DNA of 64,000 nucleotides from Nostoc sp. KVJ3 (GTDB lineage: Bacteria > Cyanobacteriota > Cyanobacteriia > Cyanobacteriales > Nostocaceae): assembly GCF_026127265.1 (NCBI RefSeq), contig NZ_WWFG01000002.1:3100001-3164000 (forward strand), read 5' to 3'. The number at the start of each line of letters is the position of its first letter. Within the stretch, counting starts at the first letter, position 1. Both the position numbers and the translations under genes were made by a program. The notes beneath the pieces are model-generated. The model was not told the origin of the DNA. It was given only the letters and a program-made list of their open reading frames with translations, and did no database searches. Positions 36,475 to 45,375 of the stretch are shown here, piece after piece.

Positions 36475-37572
36475 TCAACTACCGCGAACTTGCTTGAGCA
36501 TCCAATCAAATCGAGTTCCCGCGAGTGTTACTTGAGCCAAAAACCCAGAACTCAGTTCATCCTCATAAGTCAAGCGTTCATCTAAAGATTTACCCGAGCT
36601 ATAGGTGATTCTGCCGTAACCTAGACTATTGATGATTCCTTGCTGTTTATCTGCTAACAAAATCGCTAATACTCGATAAAATCGGGCAGCAAATCCCACA
36701 TCGTGGAGCAATTTGGCAGAAAGTCGCCATCGGGGAATCGATAAAACGATCGCATCCTCAACTGCCCGAATGGTCATCGCAGGGGGACTGGCTTCGACGA
36801 AGGGCGTTTCACCAACTATGTCACCCCGCGATAATCTCGCAAACTCTCGTTCGATATGATCTGTCTGTTCTAAAGTTGAAAAGGCGCGGGTAAGAGGATT
36901 GCTGGTATCTTCAGCAATGGAAGCCACCATTTTGCCATCTAATAAAATATAGAGAGCATCAACGGGTCTTCCAGCCTGAAACAAGACCGTACCCGCAGGG
37001 ATTTTTATCGCATTTCCTGCAACAATCATCCAACCAATATCGCTGTCATTTAATTCTGCAAATGTAAATAAGATTTCTCGAATTTGGGGCTGAAAAAGCA
37101 CAGTTGTGCTTTGGCCAATTTGGCCGATCATCTGCTCTAATCGGTGAGCAAGTAAAACTGCGATCGCTCGATAAAAATGGGCAGCAAAGGTGACATCCTC
37201 TTGCAATTTTTGAATCAATTGCTGCTGAGGAATCATCAACACCAGCGACTTTCTCGCGGCTTTAACGGTAGTCGAAGACTGGTAGGATGCTAAAAACGGC
37301 ATTTCTCCAACAACTTCACCATTTGCCAGCCGTGCAACCTCTCGTCCTGAGAGTTCGCCACCTTCAAGAGCCGCAAACGCCCGACCAATAGGATTATCGT
37401 CAGCCTGAGCGACAGAAACGCTTAACGCGCCATCTAGCAAAATATAGAGGGCATCAACAGGTGTTCCTTGGCGGATGAGAATCGTACCGGCAGTAATTTC
37501 TTCCCTTTGACCCGTTGCCAAGATCCAGTCAATATCGCTATTTGTTAGTTCTTTAAGTAGAACTTCTGTCAT
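36475..37572 (-). CDS. Tandem cyclic-nucleotide-binding-domain protein of the export cluster
   Basis: 365 aa with two cNMP-binding-like domains (about 5-160 and 175-330). Each has an ITAGTILIRQGTPVDALYIL-type beta roll and a GEVVGEMPFL or GDIVGETPFV phosphate-cassette-like turn. The usual Arg of the cAMP cassette is not clear, so nucleotide binding is uncertain. There is no DNA-binding domain. The same domain type begins the second ABC protein, hinting at shared regulation or complex assembly in the exporter. It lies between the GG-peptides and the adaptor on the same strand. Confidence 0.82.
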   Translation of the reverse strand: MTEVLLKELTNSDIDWILATGQREEITAGTILIRQGTPVDALYILLDGALSVSVAQADDNPIGRAFAALEGGELSGREVARLANGEVVGEMPFLASYQSSTTVKAARKSLVLMIPQQQLIQKLQEDVTFAAHFYRAIAVLLAHRLEQMIGQIGQSTTVLFQPQIREILFTFAELNDSDIGWMIVAGNAIKIPAGTVLFQAGRPVDALYILLDGKMVASIAEDTSNPLTRAFSTLEQTDHIEREFARLSRGDIVGETPFVEASPPAMTIRAVEDAIVLSIPRWRLSAKLLHDVGFAARFYRVLAILLADKQQGIINSLGYGRITYSSGKSLDERLTYEDELSSGFLAQVTLAGTRFDWMLKQVRGS

Positions 37573-37688
37573 AATTTAACTTCCTTCTGTTCTGCTAACG
37601 GGGGAGAAATGGGGAGCGGCAGACTAATTCGTAATGGGCTACGCTAACCGTAATTCGTAAGTTAATTAATCTCCCCATTGCATATTGA

Positions 37689-37916
37689 CTAGCTTGATGA
37701 ATCGCTGGTATGGGTTTGAGAATTGCTGTACTTGTCATTCCAATAAGGAAGGTTTTTATCCTCGATGTATTTAGCGATTGTTTCAGATAGATTGTTATAT
37801 TTATCATCTGTAGGAGAGCCAACAGGATAAGGCTCACCTATGGCAATGCCACCAGAAATATTTATGAGTTCTTGAACAGATAACTCTTGTGATTCATTTT
37901 GCGTTTCGTTTTCCAT
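37689..37916 (-). CDS. Double-glycine leader peptide, NISGG type
   Basis: 75 aa. The leader ends ELSVQELINISGG, predicted cleavage after Gly23, releasing a 52-aa core rich in polar residues (starting IAIGEPYPVGSPTD) and without Cys. Its sequence differs from the other peptides in the cluster, but it has the same GG-type leader logic. It is preceded by a good AAGGAG ribosome site. It could be a peptide substrate of the C39 exporter. Confidence 0.65.
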   Translation of the reverse strand: MENETQNESQELSVQELINISGGIAIGEPYPVGSPTDDKYNNLSETIAKYIEDKNLPYWNDKYSNSQTHTSDSSS

Positions 37917-38055
37917 TACAATTCTTTCTCCTTTTCATTTCATGATTGAATTCATTTAATTTTGTAAGGGCAAGATCGTAAAACACGCGAGAATAATTCC
38001 AAAAAGCAGTTGAGTAAAACTCACCCAACTGCAATATTGATGTGATAAATTCTGC

Positions 38056-38364
38056 TCATGTAGAACCTTTAATCGCAGATATATCTCCAAACAACTCGCC
38101 AATAACTTTTAGATCCTCAGTGCTTGCATCTGTAACCAAGACTTGAAAAGCAGAAGATTCGATATTCTGCGTATCAAAATTAGTCTTACTAGAACCAGAC
38201 CCTGAACCAAATTGGCTTATCTGACTAAACGAGAAGTTCGTTTGACTGAAACTAGCAAATGAAATAGCTAAATTCAGTCCTCCTGCTACCTCATCTAACT
38301 CTTCATCCGACAATTCACTGAATGCGCTATCATCATCACTTGGAGTCATTTCATCACTTGACAT
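38056..38364 (-). CDS. Double-glycine leader peptide with Ser/Phe-rich core
   Basis: 102 aa. The acidic leader ends FSELSDEELDEVAGG, the classic E-L-x-x-V-x-G-G form. The core (about 72 residues) contains a Ser/Phe/Gln-rich and Gly/Ser-rich stretch (FSQTNFSFSQISQFGSGSGS) and no Cys. An AAAGGAG ribosome site precedes the ATG. It is a likely exported peptide of the same system; activity unknown. Confidence 0.72.
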   Translation of the reverse strand: MSSDEMTPSDDDSAFSELSDEELDEVAGGLNLAISFASFSQTNFSFSQISQFGSGSGSSKTNFDTQNIESSAFQVLVTDASTEDLKVIGELFGDISAIKGST

Positions 38365-38509
38365 AAAATCTCCTTTCTATGGAGTTGTAATTAAAAGAAA
38401 GGGGGATTGTGGTAAAACTAGATATTTTGTTACTAAAGCGCCCCTTTCGTGAAGGCTAATTGAATCTAGGGCTTTTGAGCAATCTCACCCTAGATTCCCA
38501 GTGGCAAGA

Positions 38510-38725
38510 TTAATCAACAAAGTCGTGTCTGAAGGCAATCGATTTACTCTCATCGTTAACGGCAATACCGCTTGTCCCAGCGAAACCTTTACCAGCAAAG
38601 GCGCTTGAATTAACTGCTTCAAAATTGGTTTCAACAGCAGCTAACTGGGTAACGTCGATTAAACCACCAGCAACGGTGTCGAGTTCTTCAGTTGATAGTT
38701 CTACGGGCTTAATGTTGTCAGACAT
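38510..38725 (-). CDS. CTB-like bacteriocin precursor, paralogue 5
   Basis: 71 aa. Leader MSDNIKPVELSTEELDTVAGG, cleavage expected after Gly21, core of 50 aa without Cys. It is the most diverged of five tandem copies: SSAFAGKGF replaces SGAVAGKGL, IAVND replaces IDIND, and the last residue is Asp. The conserved end is SIAFRHDF. The shared AAGGAAAAACATC ribosome region precedes the ATG. It resembles the cyanobacterial CTB-family bacteriocins; the name is from memory of that family and function is unproven. Confidence 0.82.
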   Translation of the reverse strand: MSDNIKPVELSTEELDTVAGGLIDVTQLAAVETNFEAVNSSAFAGKGFAGTSGIAVNDESKSIAFRHDFVD

Positions 38726-38801
38726 GATGTTTTTCCTTAGTGTGTAATGTGTTTAGGTAATGGTGTAACTCAAGAGTCTTTAGGTAAAAGTCTTTTAGTG
38801 A

Positions 38802-39017
38802 CTACTGAACGAAGTCGTGTCTGAAGGCAATCGATTTGGTTTCATCGTTAATGTCAATACCGCTTGTCCCAGCCAAACCTTTACCAGCAACTGCTCCAGA
38901 ATTAACTGCTTCAAAATTGGTTTCAACAGCAGCTAACTGGGTAATGTCGATTAAACCACCAGCAACGGTGTCGAGTTCTTCAGCAGATAGTTCTACGGGT
39001 TTAATGTTGTCAGACAT
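38802..39017 (-). CDS. CTB-like bacteriocin precursor, paralogue 4
   Basis: 71 aa. It differs from paralogue 2 by a single residue (Ile for Val at position 25). GG leader of 21 residues, 50-aa core ending SIAFRHDFVQ. The repeat unit, gene plus 5' region, is 292 bp from the next start downstream. Exported and trimmed by the C39 ABC protein by inference from the cluster. Confidence 0.85.
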   Translation of the reverse strand: MSDNIKPVELSAEELDTVAGGLIDITQLAAVETNFEAVNSGAVAGKGLAGTSGIDINDETKSIAFRHDFVQ

Positions 39018-39066
39018 GATGTTTTTCCTTGGTGTGTAATGTGTTTAGGTAATGATGTATTAGAGG

Positions 39067-39282
39067 TTAATAAACGAAGTCGTGTCTGAAGGCAATCGAT
39101 TTACTCTCATCGTTAATGTCAGTACCACTTGTTCCAGCCAAACCTTTACCAGCAACTGCTCCAGAATTAACTGCTTCAAAATTGGTTTCAACAGCAGCTA
39201 ACTGGGTAATGTCGATTAAACCACCAGCAACGGTGTCGAGTTCTTCAGTTGATAGTTCTACGAGTTTAATGTTGTCAGACAT
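39067..39282 (-). CDS. CTB-like bacteriocin precursor, paralogue 3
   Basis: 71 aa. Differences from the consensus are Leu7 for Pro in the leader, Ser-Glu-Glu in STEELD and a C-terminal Tyr. The core otherwise matches paralogue 1 in TSGTDIND. The gap to the next gene is shorter (unit length 265 bp), because a short intergenic piece present in the others is missing. Confidence 0.85.
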   Translation of the reverse strand: MSDNIKLVELSTEELDTVAGGLIDITQLAAVETNFEAVNSGAVAGKGLAGTSGTDINDESKSIAFRHDFVY

Positions 39283-39358
39283 GATGTTTTTCCTTGGTGT
39301 GTAATGTGTTTAGGTAATGGTGTAACTCAAGAGTCTTTAGGTAAAAGTCTTTCAATGA

Positions 39359-39574
39359 CTACTGAACGAAGTCGTGTCTGAAGGCAATCGATTTGGTTTC
39401 ATCGTTAATGTCAATACCGCTTGTTCCAGCCAAACCTTTACCAGCAACTGCTCCAGAATTAACTGCTTCAAAATTGGTTTCAACAGCAGCTAACTGGGTA
39501 ACGTCGATTAAACCACCAGCAACGGTGTCGAGTTCTTCAGCAGATAGTTCTACGGGCTTAATGTTGTCAGACAT
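39359..39574 (-). CDS. CTB-like bacteriocin precursor, paralogue 2
   Basis: 71 aa, GG leader of 21 residues (ELSAEELDTVAGG) and core LIDVTQLAAVETNFEAVN followed by SGAVAGKGLAG and SIAFRHDFVQ. A slightly different ribosome region (AAGGAGAAAACATC) gives a better Shine-Dalgarno match than the other copies and could raise its translation. Confidence 0.85.
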   Translation of the reverse strand: MSDNIKPVELSAEELDTVAGGLIDVTQLAAVETNFEAVNSGAVAGKGLAGTSGIDINDETKSIAFRHDFVQ

Positions 39575-39686
39575 GATGTTTTCTCCTTAATGTGTAATGT
39601 GTTTAGGTAATGATGTATTAGAGGTGAACCAACTAGAGTGGTTCGGTGTGTAACTCAAGATTCTTTGGATAAAAGTCTTTCAATGA

Positions 39687-39902
39687 CTACTGAACGAAGT
39701 CGTGTCTGAAGGCAATCGATTTGGTTTCATCATTAATGTCAGTACCACTTGTCCCAGCCAAACCTTTACCAGCAACTGCTCCAGAATTAACTGCTTCAAA
39801 ATTGGTTTCAACAGCAGCTAACTGGGTAATGTCGATTAAACCACCAGCAACAGTGTCGAGTTCTTCAGCAGATAGTTCTACGGGCTTAATGTTGTCAGAC
39901 AT
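39687..39902 (-). CDS. CTB-like bacteriocin precursor, paralogue 1 (promoter-proximal)
   Basis: 71 aa, first of the five tandem copies in the direction of transcription. Leader as in the others, core with TSGTDIND and C-terminal Gln. It has the longest spacing to the next copy (unit 328 bp), owing to an extra piece around 39620-39660. The cluster promoter should lie in 39903-40100. Confidence 0.85.
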   Translation of the reverse strand: MSDNIKPVELSAEELDTVAGGLIDITQLAAVETNFEAVNSGAVAGKGLAGTSGTDINDETKSIAFRHDFVQ

Positions 39903-40336
39903 GATGTTTTTTCCTTAATGTGTAATGTGTGTTGTATCAAGCAGAGAGAGTGATTTGCTGGTTAGTCGCTTACCGCTTCCCTCGCTTCATGTCTCTACAA
40001 TACGAATTCAACTCCCTCACCCGCATCTGAAAAACGTCTAGGATTTTGCCTAAGCGAAGTAAGTAGATGTCGTCTAACTTTCGCTCTATTATGTCGAGCA
40101 ATGTCTAAGACTTTCGTTATAGGCTGACGGGGTTGGTTGCAACAAAAGTCATGAATTTGGCTTGAAATCTGGAATTTCATTGCACGTCGCTGTATGACTA
40201 GATTTGTAAGCACGAATGCAGATTAGATTGAATCCTCATAAACAACAGCATTCTACGCTGATCGTTAAAAAAGTTGAATCCAATGAATAATTATCTATAA
40301 ATCTCTAGCAATGTTGTATATACAACGGAAACAGCA
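39903..40336. other. Intergenic region, divergent promoters
   Basis: 434 bp between the peptide array (-) and the Tll0287-like gene (+). A 72-codon minus-strand frame at 39995-40213 has an unconvincing, Arg-rich composition and no ribosome site, so I do not call it. I could not identify promoter boxes with confidence. Confidence 0.4.
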
Positions 40337-41398
40337 ATGTTTAACAGATTCAAATTAGCAACCAAATTTACTTTACTTTTATTGCTGGTGTTCATCGGCG
40401 CGATCGCAGTTAGTGGTTTGGCTTTATCTCATGCGCTTCAGCAAAAAGCAGAAGCCGAAATCGGTTATCGCAGCCAAATTATTGCCGAAACTATGAACTC
40501 AGTGAGGAACTATACCAATACGCGGATCAACCCTCTTCTGACACCGATGCTGGACAATAAAACTACATTTGCCCCTGAAAGTATTCCCAGCTTTGCGGTC
40601 AGGGAAGTATTTGAAAATCTTCGCAAAAACGAAGATTTTAAAGATTTTGTATATAAAGATGCCAACCTAAATCCAACTAACTTACGAGATAAAGCAGATG
40701 TATTTGAAACACAACTTATCGAACGGTTTCGCAATGAACCAAGCTTGAAAAACATATCGGGTTTTCGTGACTCTTATGACGAGAAATTATTTTATAATGC
40801 TCGTCCATTTTCCCTGAAAAATCAAAGCTGTCTACAATGTCATAGCACCCCTGATGTTGCTCCCAAAAGTCAGATCGTCAGTTATGGCTCAGAAAATGGT
40901 TTTGGTTGGAAACTCAATGAAATTTTAGGCACACAAATTATTTATCTTCCTGCCAAACAAGTTTTTGATGACACTCATCGTGCATTTGTTTTATTTATTA
41001 GCTTATTTATTATTATCTTTGGCTTCATGATTTTGCTCATTAATTATTTGTTAAAGCGAAATGTACTACAACCCCTTAAACCAATGGCCCAACTAGCTCA
41101 AAAACTTAGTATGAATGAAATTAGTGTTGAAGAAGCAAAAGAATTCGATCGGGAAAAACTAACATCGATTGTGCAGCGTCATGATGAATTAGGACAATTA
41201 GGACGAGTTTTTCAACGCATGGTACATGAAATTTCTGCCCGCGAACAACAATTTAAACAACAGTTACATACACTGCGGATTGAGGTTGACGAGGCCAAAC
41301 GTGCGCGAGAAGTTGCAGAAATTGCTGAATCAAAAACATTCCAAAGGTTGCAAGAGGAGGCAAAAGTTATCAGAAACAAACGGAATACTCCAAATTAA
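40337..41398 (+). CDS. Tll0287-like (DUF3365) heme-binding membrane protein with HAMP domain
   Basis: 353 aa. Signal-anchor helix (about 9-32), an extracytoplasmic DUF3365/Tll0287-like domain (about 35-215) with a c-type heme motif CLQCH near residue 168, a second helix (about 215-238), a HAMP-like region (about 240-310) and a C-terminal coiled coil rich in Glu/Lys. It could sense redox state, gas or light through the heme and signal to a cytoplasmic partner, since it has no output domain of its own. The MinD/ParA-like ATPase 69 nt downstream is the obvious candidate. Confidence 0.85.
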   Translation: MFNRFKLATKFTLLLLLVFIGAIAVSGLALSHALQQKAEAEIGYRSQIIAETMNSVRNYTNTRINPLLTPMLDNKTTFAPESIPSFAVREVFENLRKNEDFKDFVYKDANLNPTNLRDKADVFETQLIERFRNEPSLKNISGFRDSYDEKLFYNARPFSLKNQSCLQCHSTPDVAPKSQIVSYGSENGFGWKLNEILGTQIIYLPAKQVFDDTHRAFVLFISLFIIIFGFMILLINYLLKRNVLQPLKPMAQLAQKLSMNEISVEEAKEFDREKLTSIVQRHDELGQLGRVFQRMVHEISAREQQFKQQLHTLRIEVDEAKRAREVAEIAESKTFQRLQEEAKVIRNKRNTPN

Positions 41399-41467
41399 TA
41401 ATTACAAATTTGATGCGTGAGCATCATGACAAATTACGAATTAAAAATTAGGCTTGAGGATTTTATT

Positions 41468-42262
41468 ATGTCTCAAATTATTTCTATTCACTCATTCCGT
41501 GGTGGAACTGGTAAGTCAAACGTCACGAGTAATCTTGCTGCCCTAATTGCTCGCTCTGGAAAGCGAGTTGGGATTGTTGATACAGATATCCAATCTCCAG
41601 GAATTCATGTTCTGTTTGGTCTTGAACAAGAGCGAATCCGCTACACATTGAACGATTATCTATGGGGTCGTTGTCAAATTGAAGAAGCAGTTTATGATGT
41701 TAGCGCCATTCTCAAACAAAAACAAACGTTTTTTGGTCGCCAGGGAAGTGTTCATCTAATTCCTTCTAGCATTAAGATGAGTGACATTTCTCGAATCTTG
41801 CGTGAAGGCTATGATGCACGCCTACTTAATGATGGTTTACATAATCTAGTTCGTCGTTTAAAACTGGACTATCTATTGATTGATACTCATCCTGGCATTA
41901 ACGAAGAAACGTTGCTATCAATTATTCTTTCTGATGTTCTGCTGGTGATTCTGCGTCCAGATAAACAGGATTATCAAGGTACAGCAGTGGCGATAGATGT
42001 TGCTCGGAAGTTAGAAGTGCCTAAAATGCTAATAGTGATTAATAAAGCTCTACCATCTTTAGATTTCAAAGAGTTAGAGAAACGAGTGGAGAATACCTAC
42101 AAAACCCCTGTGGCTGGAATCTTACCTGTTTGTGAAGAGATGTTTAAATTAGGGAGCGGTGGTATTTTCTGTTTACAATATCCAGATCATGTATGGACTC
42201 AAAAAATTAGTGCGATCGCTAAACAAATCACTGGTTCTGGAGCCAAATTATTTGTCAAATAG
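41468..42262 (+). CDS. MinD/ParA-family ATPase
   Basis: 264 aa from ATG at 41468, preceded by TGAGGA at proper spacing; an upstream in-frame ATG at 41417 lacks a ribosome site. A deviant Walker A FRGGTGKSN (with both the signature Lys of the family replaced by Arg and the P-loop Lys kept), GIVDTDIQSPG (A' motif) and LLIDTHPG (Walker B) are present. A C-terminal part with positive charges might be amphipathic. It follows the heme/HAMP protein on the same strand. The pair may couple an envelope signal to localisation or partition; no chromosomal parS or min genes are nearby. Confidence 0.85.
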   Translation: MSQIISIHSFRGGTGKSNVTSNLAALIARSGKRVGIVDTDIQSPGIHVLFGLEQERIRYTLNDYLWGRCQIEEAVYDVSAILKQKQTFFGRQGSVHLIPSSIKMSDISRILREGYDARLLNDGLHNLVRRLKLDYLLIDTHPGINEETLLSIILSDVLLVILRPDKQDYQGTAVAIDVARKLEVPKMLIVINKALPSLDFKELEKRVENTYKTPVAGILPVCEEMFKLGSGGIFCLQYPDHVWTQKISAIAKQITGSGAKLFVK

Positions 42263-42954
42263 ACTAAATATATCGCACTTCATCTCAATGGACAAACATT
42301 TTTTCAAAAAATACAGTTGATTGCTGCCTAGCAACCTGACCTAAGTTGCGTTTAAGGATCTTAAAATATTCGACCAAGATTTTAACTGTCTTAACTGTCC
42401 TTGCACTTTCATGAAAATGATGAAATACTATAGCAATCCTAAATAAAATTCAAATACAAAAATTGAAATCTAGCTACCTACCTAAGTAAGTCGGCGTTAA
42501 AATTTAAACGTATGTTATTGTAAGTGAAACAAAATGAAATAAAGCAATCACAAGGGTCTTGTGGCTTTTATATTTTGTTACATGGTTAGGTTTATTTGTG
42601 CTGACTTATTTATGAGAGTAGAACTTAGGGTATTCGTAAATCAAATAGTATTTTTATAACAAGCGTGAAATCTGTATGTATTATAGAGAATAGTGTTTTA
42701 CTGAGTTGTCTTTTGCATCAAGAAAAATCTGACTTCATTCGTTTTCGATAGCGAAAATTATTCAAAAGTGAAGCGACAACAGACTAGAAATTTCATTTTT
42801 TTAGCAAAAATGAAGAAAAGCTTTTTGCATATTTATACCAAATAAAACTATGAAACTAAAACAAACGAGAAATGCTTGTTTTTTCATTTTCTCTTAACAT
42901 TATTTACGGTCAAAATCAATTTATATGTGTTTTTATTAAGGAATTAACTATATT
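42263..42954. other. Long AT-rich intergenic region
   Basis: 692 bp with no ORF above background, no clear hairpin terminator and no recognised repeat. A regulatory RNA cannot be excluded. Confidence 0.4.
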
Positions 42955-44097
42955 GTGGATATTTTTAAATATGAAGAAATCATACAAGGTAATCTAAATT
43001 CATTTTCTAGAATAATTCAAGATAATTTAAATTATATAGTAATCACTGCTTTGATACTATGTATAGTAGTAATTTTGTTGTCATTTTCATTTGCATTGGC
43101 TTTATTTTTAAATAAAATGAATGAATTATTTACGGTTAGTTTTGTTTCTCCACAAATAAAAAAAATCTACACCCTAGTTATTTTTCCTTACCAGAACTGG
43201 GTAAAAAAATCTGTTTACTTAATACTGATTGACCTAGTATTATTAATTGTTCCTCTCCCCAACTTGCTTAAGTATATAGAAATTCCTATTGGCTTGTCAA
43301 CAGCCATTATAGTTGGCTGGTTGTGTTCACGCTTGTTTGAAAAGTTTCTTGCATTTTACTTGGCAGAATCTACCCTCAAGCAAAAAATTAATGGTGAGCT
43401 ATTGGTTGTCGCTAATATTATAGGTGATGCAGTTATTGTTCTGATAATTATCTTTATTTTTGCCCAGACTCACCATATCAATGTAGTGGCTTTGGTGACG
43501 AGTTTAGGAATTGGGGGCATAGCCATAGCCTTTGCTGCTAAAGGGCTTTTAGAGCAGTTATTAGGTGGAATCGTTATTTATATCGACCGACCTTTTGTGA
43601 TTGACGATTATATTGGCTTGCCTGATGGTACATTTGGCAGAGTCGAATCAATTGGTTTACGTTCTACTAAAATTCGGAATTCGGGGAAAGGGACGTTAAC
43701 TATAGTTCCTAATAATTCCCTCACCGAATTAAGTATCGAAAACTTTACAGGTGGCAGGAAAATTGTCTCTCTAATTTATTTAACTTTATATCGGGAACTT
43801 TCCGAAAATGAAAGAGCTTTAATTAGTCAAGTTATTTTAGAAAGTACCAACGATCTATATGGAATTGATGCTCGCAATACTGAGGTTAGTTTTAAAGATT
43901 TTGTTCAGAATGGAATTCAGATGACCCAGGCTCAACTTAAATTTTTTATTCTCGGTTCTGGTGAAATGGGAATGGATATGCGCCGTCAGTTGCTAGATGT
44001 GGCAAAAGAAAATATTATGATAAAACTTTCTGAATATGGCATTGCTTTTGACCTACAAGAAAAACCAATTAATATTGATGCACCTATTAGTATTTAA
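42955..44097 (+). CDS. MscS-family mechanosensitive channel, copy 1
   Basis: 380 aa from a GTG start at 42955; no ATG lies near. Four to five N-terminal hydrophobic helices are followed by the pore helix and beta domain: VALVTSLGIGGIAIAFAAKG, IVIYIDRPFVIDDYI, GRVESIGLRSTKIR and TIVPNNSLTE. All are hallmarks of the MscS family, which release solutes on osmotic downshock. The C-terminal part is standard. It is paired with a second paralogue 14 nt downstream, so the two may be one operon and possibly a mixed channel. Confidence 0.92.
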   Translation: MDIFKYEEIIQGNLNSFSRIIQDNLNYIVITALILCIVVILLSFSFALALFLNKMNELFTVSFVSPQIKKIYTLVIFPYQNWVKKSVYLILIDLVLLIVPLPNLLKYIEIPIGLSTAIIVGWLCSRLFEKFLAFYLAESTLKQKINGELLVVANIIGDAVIVLIIIFIFAQTHHINVVALVTSLGIGGIAIAFAAKGLLEQLLGGIVIYIDRPFVIDDYIGLPDGTFGRVESIGLRSTKIRNSGKGTLTIVPNNSLTELSIENFTGGRKIVSLIYLTLYRELSENERALISQVILESTNDLYGIDARNTEVSFKDFVQNGIQMTQAQLKFFILGSGEMGMDMRRQLLDVAKENIMIKLSEYGIAFDLQEKPINIDAPISI

Positions 44098-44111
44098 ATA
44101 ATTAAATTACA

Positions 44112-45248
44112 ATGAATATTTTGTTTCATAATATACAAAAATGGTTGCTCGCAAACGAATCAACACGCAATTTTTTAATCTCATTGGGGATTAGTCTTGC
44201 TACTTTCTTGTTCTTTGTTTCCCTTTCAATTTTTATTGGTAAATACACTCCTTTATTTTTAAAAAAGATTATTCAGAGAATTTCTCCAGTAGGAATATCA
44301 AAGATTTATGGAAGTTTAATTGACCCATTAGAAAATATACTGAGAATTGTCGGAACGCTAATCCTCATTTCTGCATGTTTGAATTTGTTAGAGAAATATA
44401 CAGGATTTTATTATTTTTTAAAATTTTTCTTAAATTTAGGAGTAATTGTGAGTTTGGCAGTTCTATCATCTAATTTGTTCCGTCAATTATTGCGGGTATA
44501 CGGCATTGTTTTACTTCGCAAAATAGGTCTGGAAGTTGATGAACTACTGCTGGTTTTTGAAACTCTTGCTAATATAAGCATTGGGTTTATTTCGGCTCTG
44601 GCGTTTGCCCAGAGCCAGAATATTAATTTAATTGGTCTACTTGCTGGTTTAGGTATTGGGGGACTCGCAGTTGCTTTTGCTGCTCAAAAAACCTTAGAAC
44701 AAATTCTCGGAACAATTGTCTTGTATCTAGATCGTCCTTTCTCTCCTGGAGAATATATTCGGGTAAATTTAAGTTCTCAGGGCATATTATTTGCCCGTGT
44801 CGAAGCCATTGGTTTGCGTTCGACAAGACTGCGTACTGCTGGTAAAAGTACGCTTGTCATTGTTCCCAACTCAACATTAGCAAATACAGATATTGAAAAT
44901 ATTACTAGAGGCAAAAAGGTAATGGTAATGCTCTATCTTGATTTTACACGCAGCTTAGAAAAAGCGGAACAAGCATTAGTAGAAAAAGTTGTTAAGGAAA
45001 GTACTAATACTTTATTTGGGATTGATCCAGGCAGTACAAAAATTAACATATTTAATCGAGAAGAAAACGCGGGAGTTCGGGCGAGGGTTAGTTTCTTTAT
45101 ACTAGGTTCAAATGAAAATTCCATTGACTTCCGCAAGCGTTTACTGGAATTAGCCAATCAAGCTATCTCGAAAAAGCTCAGTGGTTACGGCATAGAATTC
45201 ACTATGCAAGAATCGACACTCTATGTAGAGTCGCACGTAACAATTTAA
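44112..45248 (+). CDS. MscS-family mechanosensitive channel, copy 2
   Basis: 378 aa. The same plan as its neighbour: hydrophobic helices up to about residue 170, pore helix LLAGLGIGGLAVAFAAQKTL, then ILGTIVLYLDRPFSPGEYI and ARVEAIGLRSTRLR. Sequence divergence from copy 1 is substantial, so the duplication is old. ATG at 44112 lies 14 nt after the first stop. Confidence 0.92.
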   Translation: MNILFHNIQKWLLANESTRNFLISLGISLATFLFFVSLSIFIGKYTPLFLKKIIQRISPVGISKIYGSLIDPLENILRIVGTLILISACLNLLEKYTGFYYFLKFFLNLGVIVSLAVLSSNLFRQLLRVYGIVLLRKIGLEVDELLLVFETLANISIGFISALAFAQSQNINLIGLLAGLGIGGLAVAFAAQKTLEQILGTIVLYLDRPFSPGEYIRVNLSSQGILFARVEAIGLRSTRLRTAGKSTLVIVPNSTLANTDIENITRGKKVMVMLYLDFTRSLEKAEQALVEKVVKESTNTLFGIDPGSTKINIFNREENAGVRARVSFFILGSNENSIDFRKRLLELANQAISKKLSGYGIEFTMQESTLYVESHVTI

Positions 45249-45375
45249 TGAGAACAATGATAGTCAGTGTGACTTGCATTCTAATCAGACATCAACTCAC
45301 CCTCGTAAATTGGCGAAGGTATTGTTTAACAACAGATAATCAGTTGAGTGAACCAAAATAAAACCAGATTAATCT

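Noticed and set aside
38836..39918. Plus-strand ORFs opposite the five peptide genes (38836, 39116, 39393, 39721)
   Set aside because: They are mirror frames of the repeated peptide genes; the minus-strand frames carry the GG leader and ribosome sites.
39995..40213. 72-codon minus-strand ORF before the peptide cluster
   Set aside because: Composition is Arg/Gln-rich and unlike a folded protein, there is no ribosome site, and it lies in the likely promoter region.
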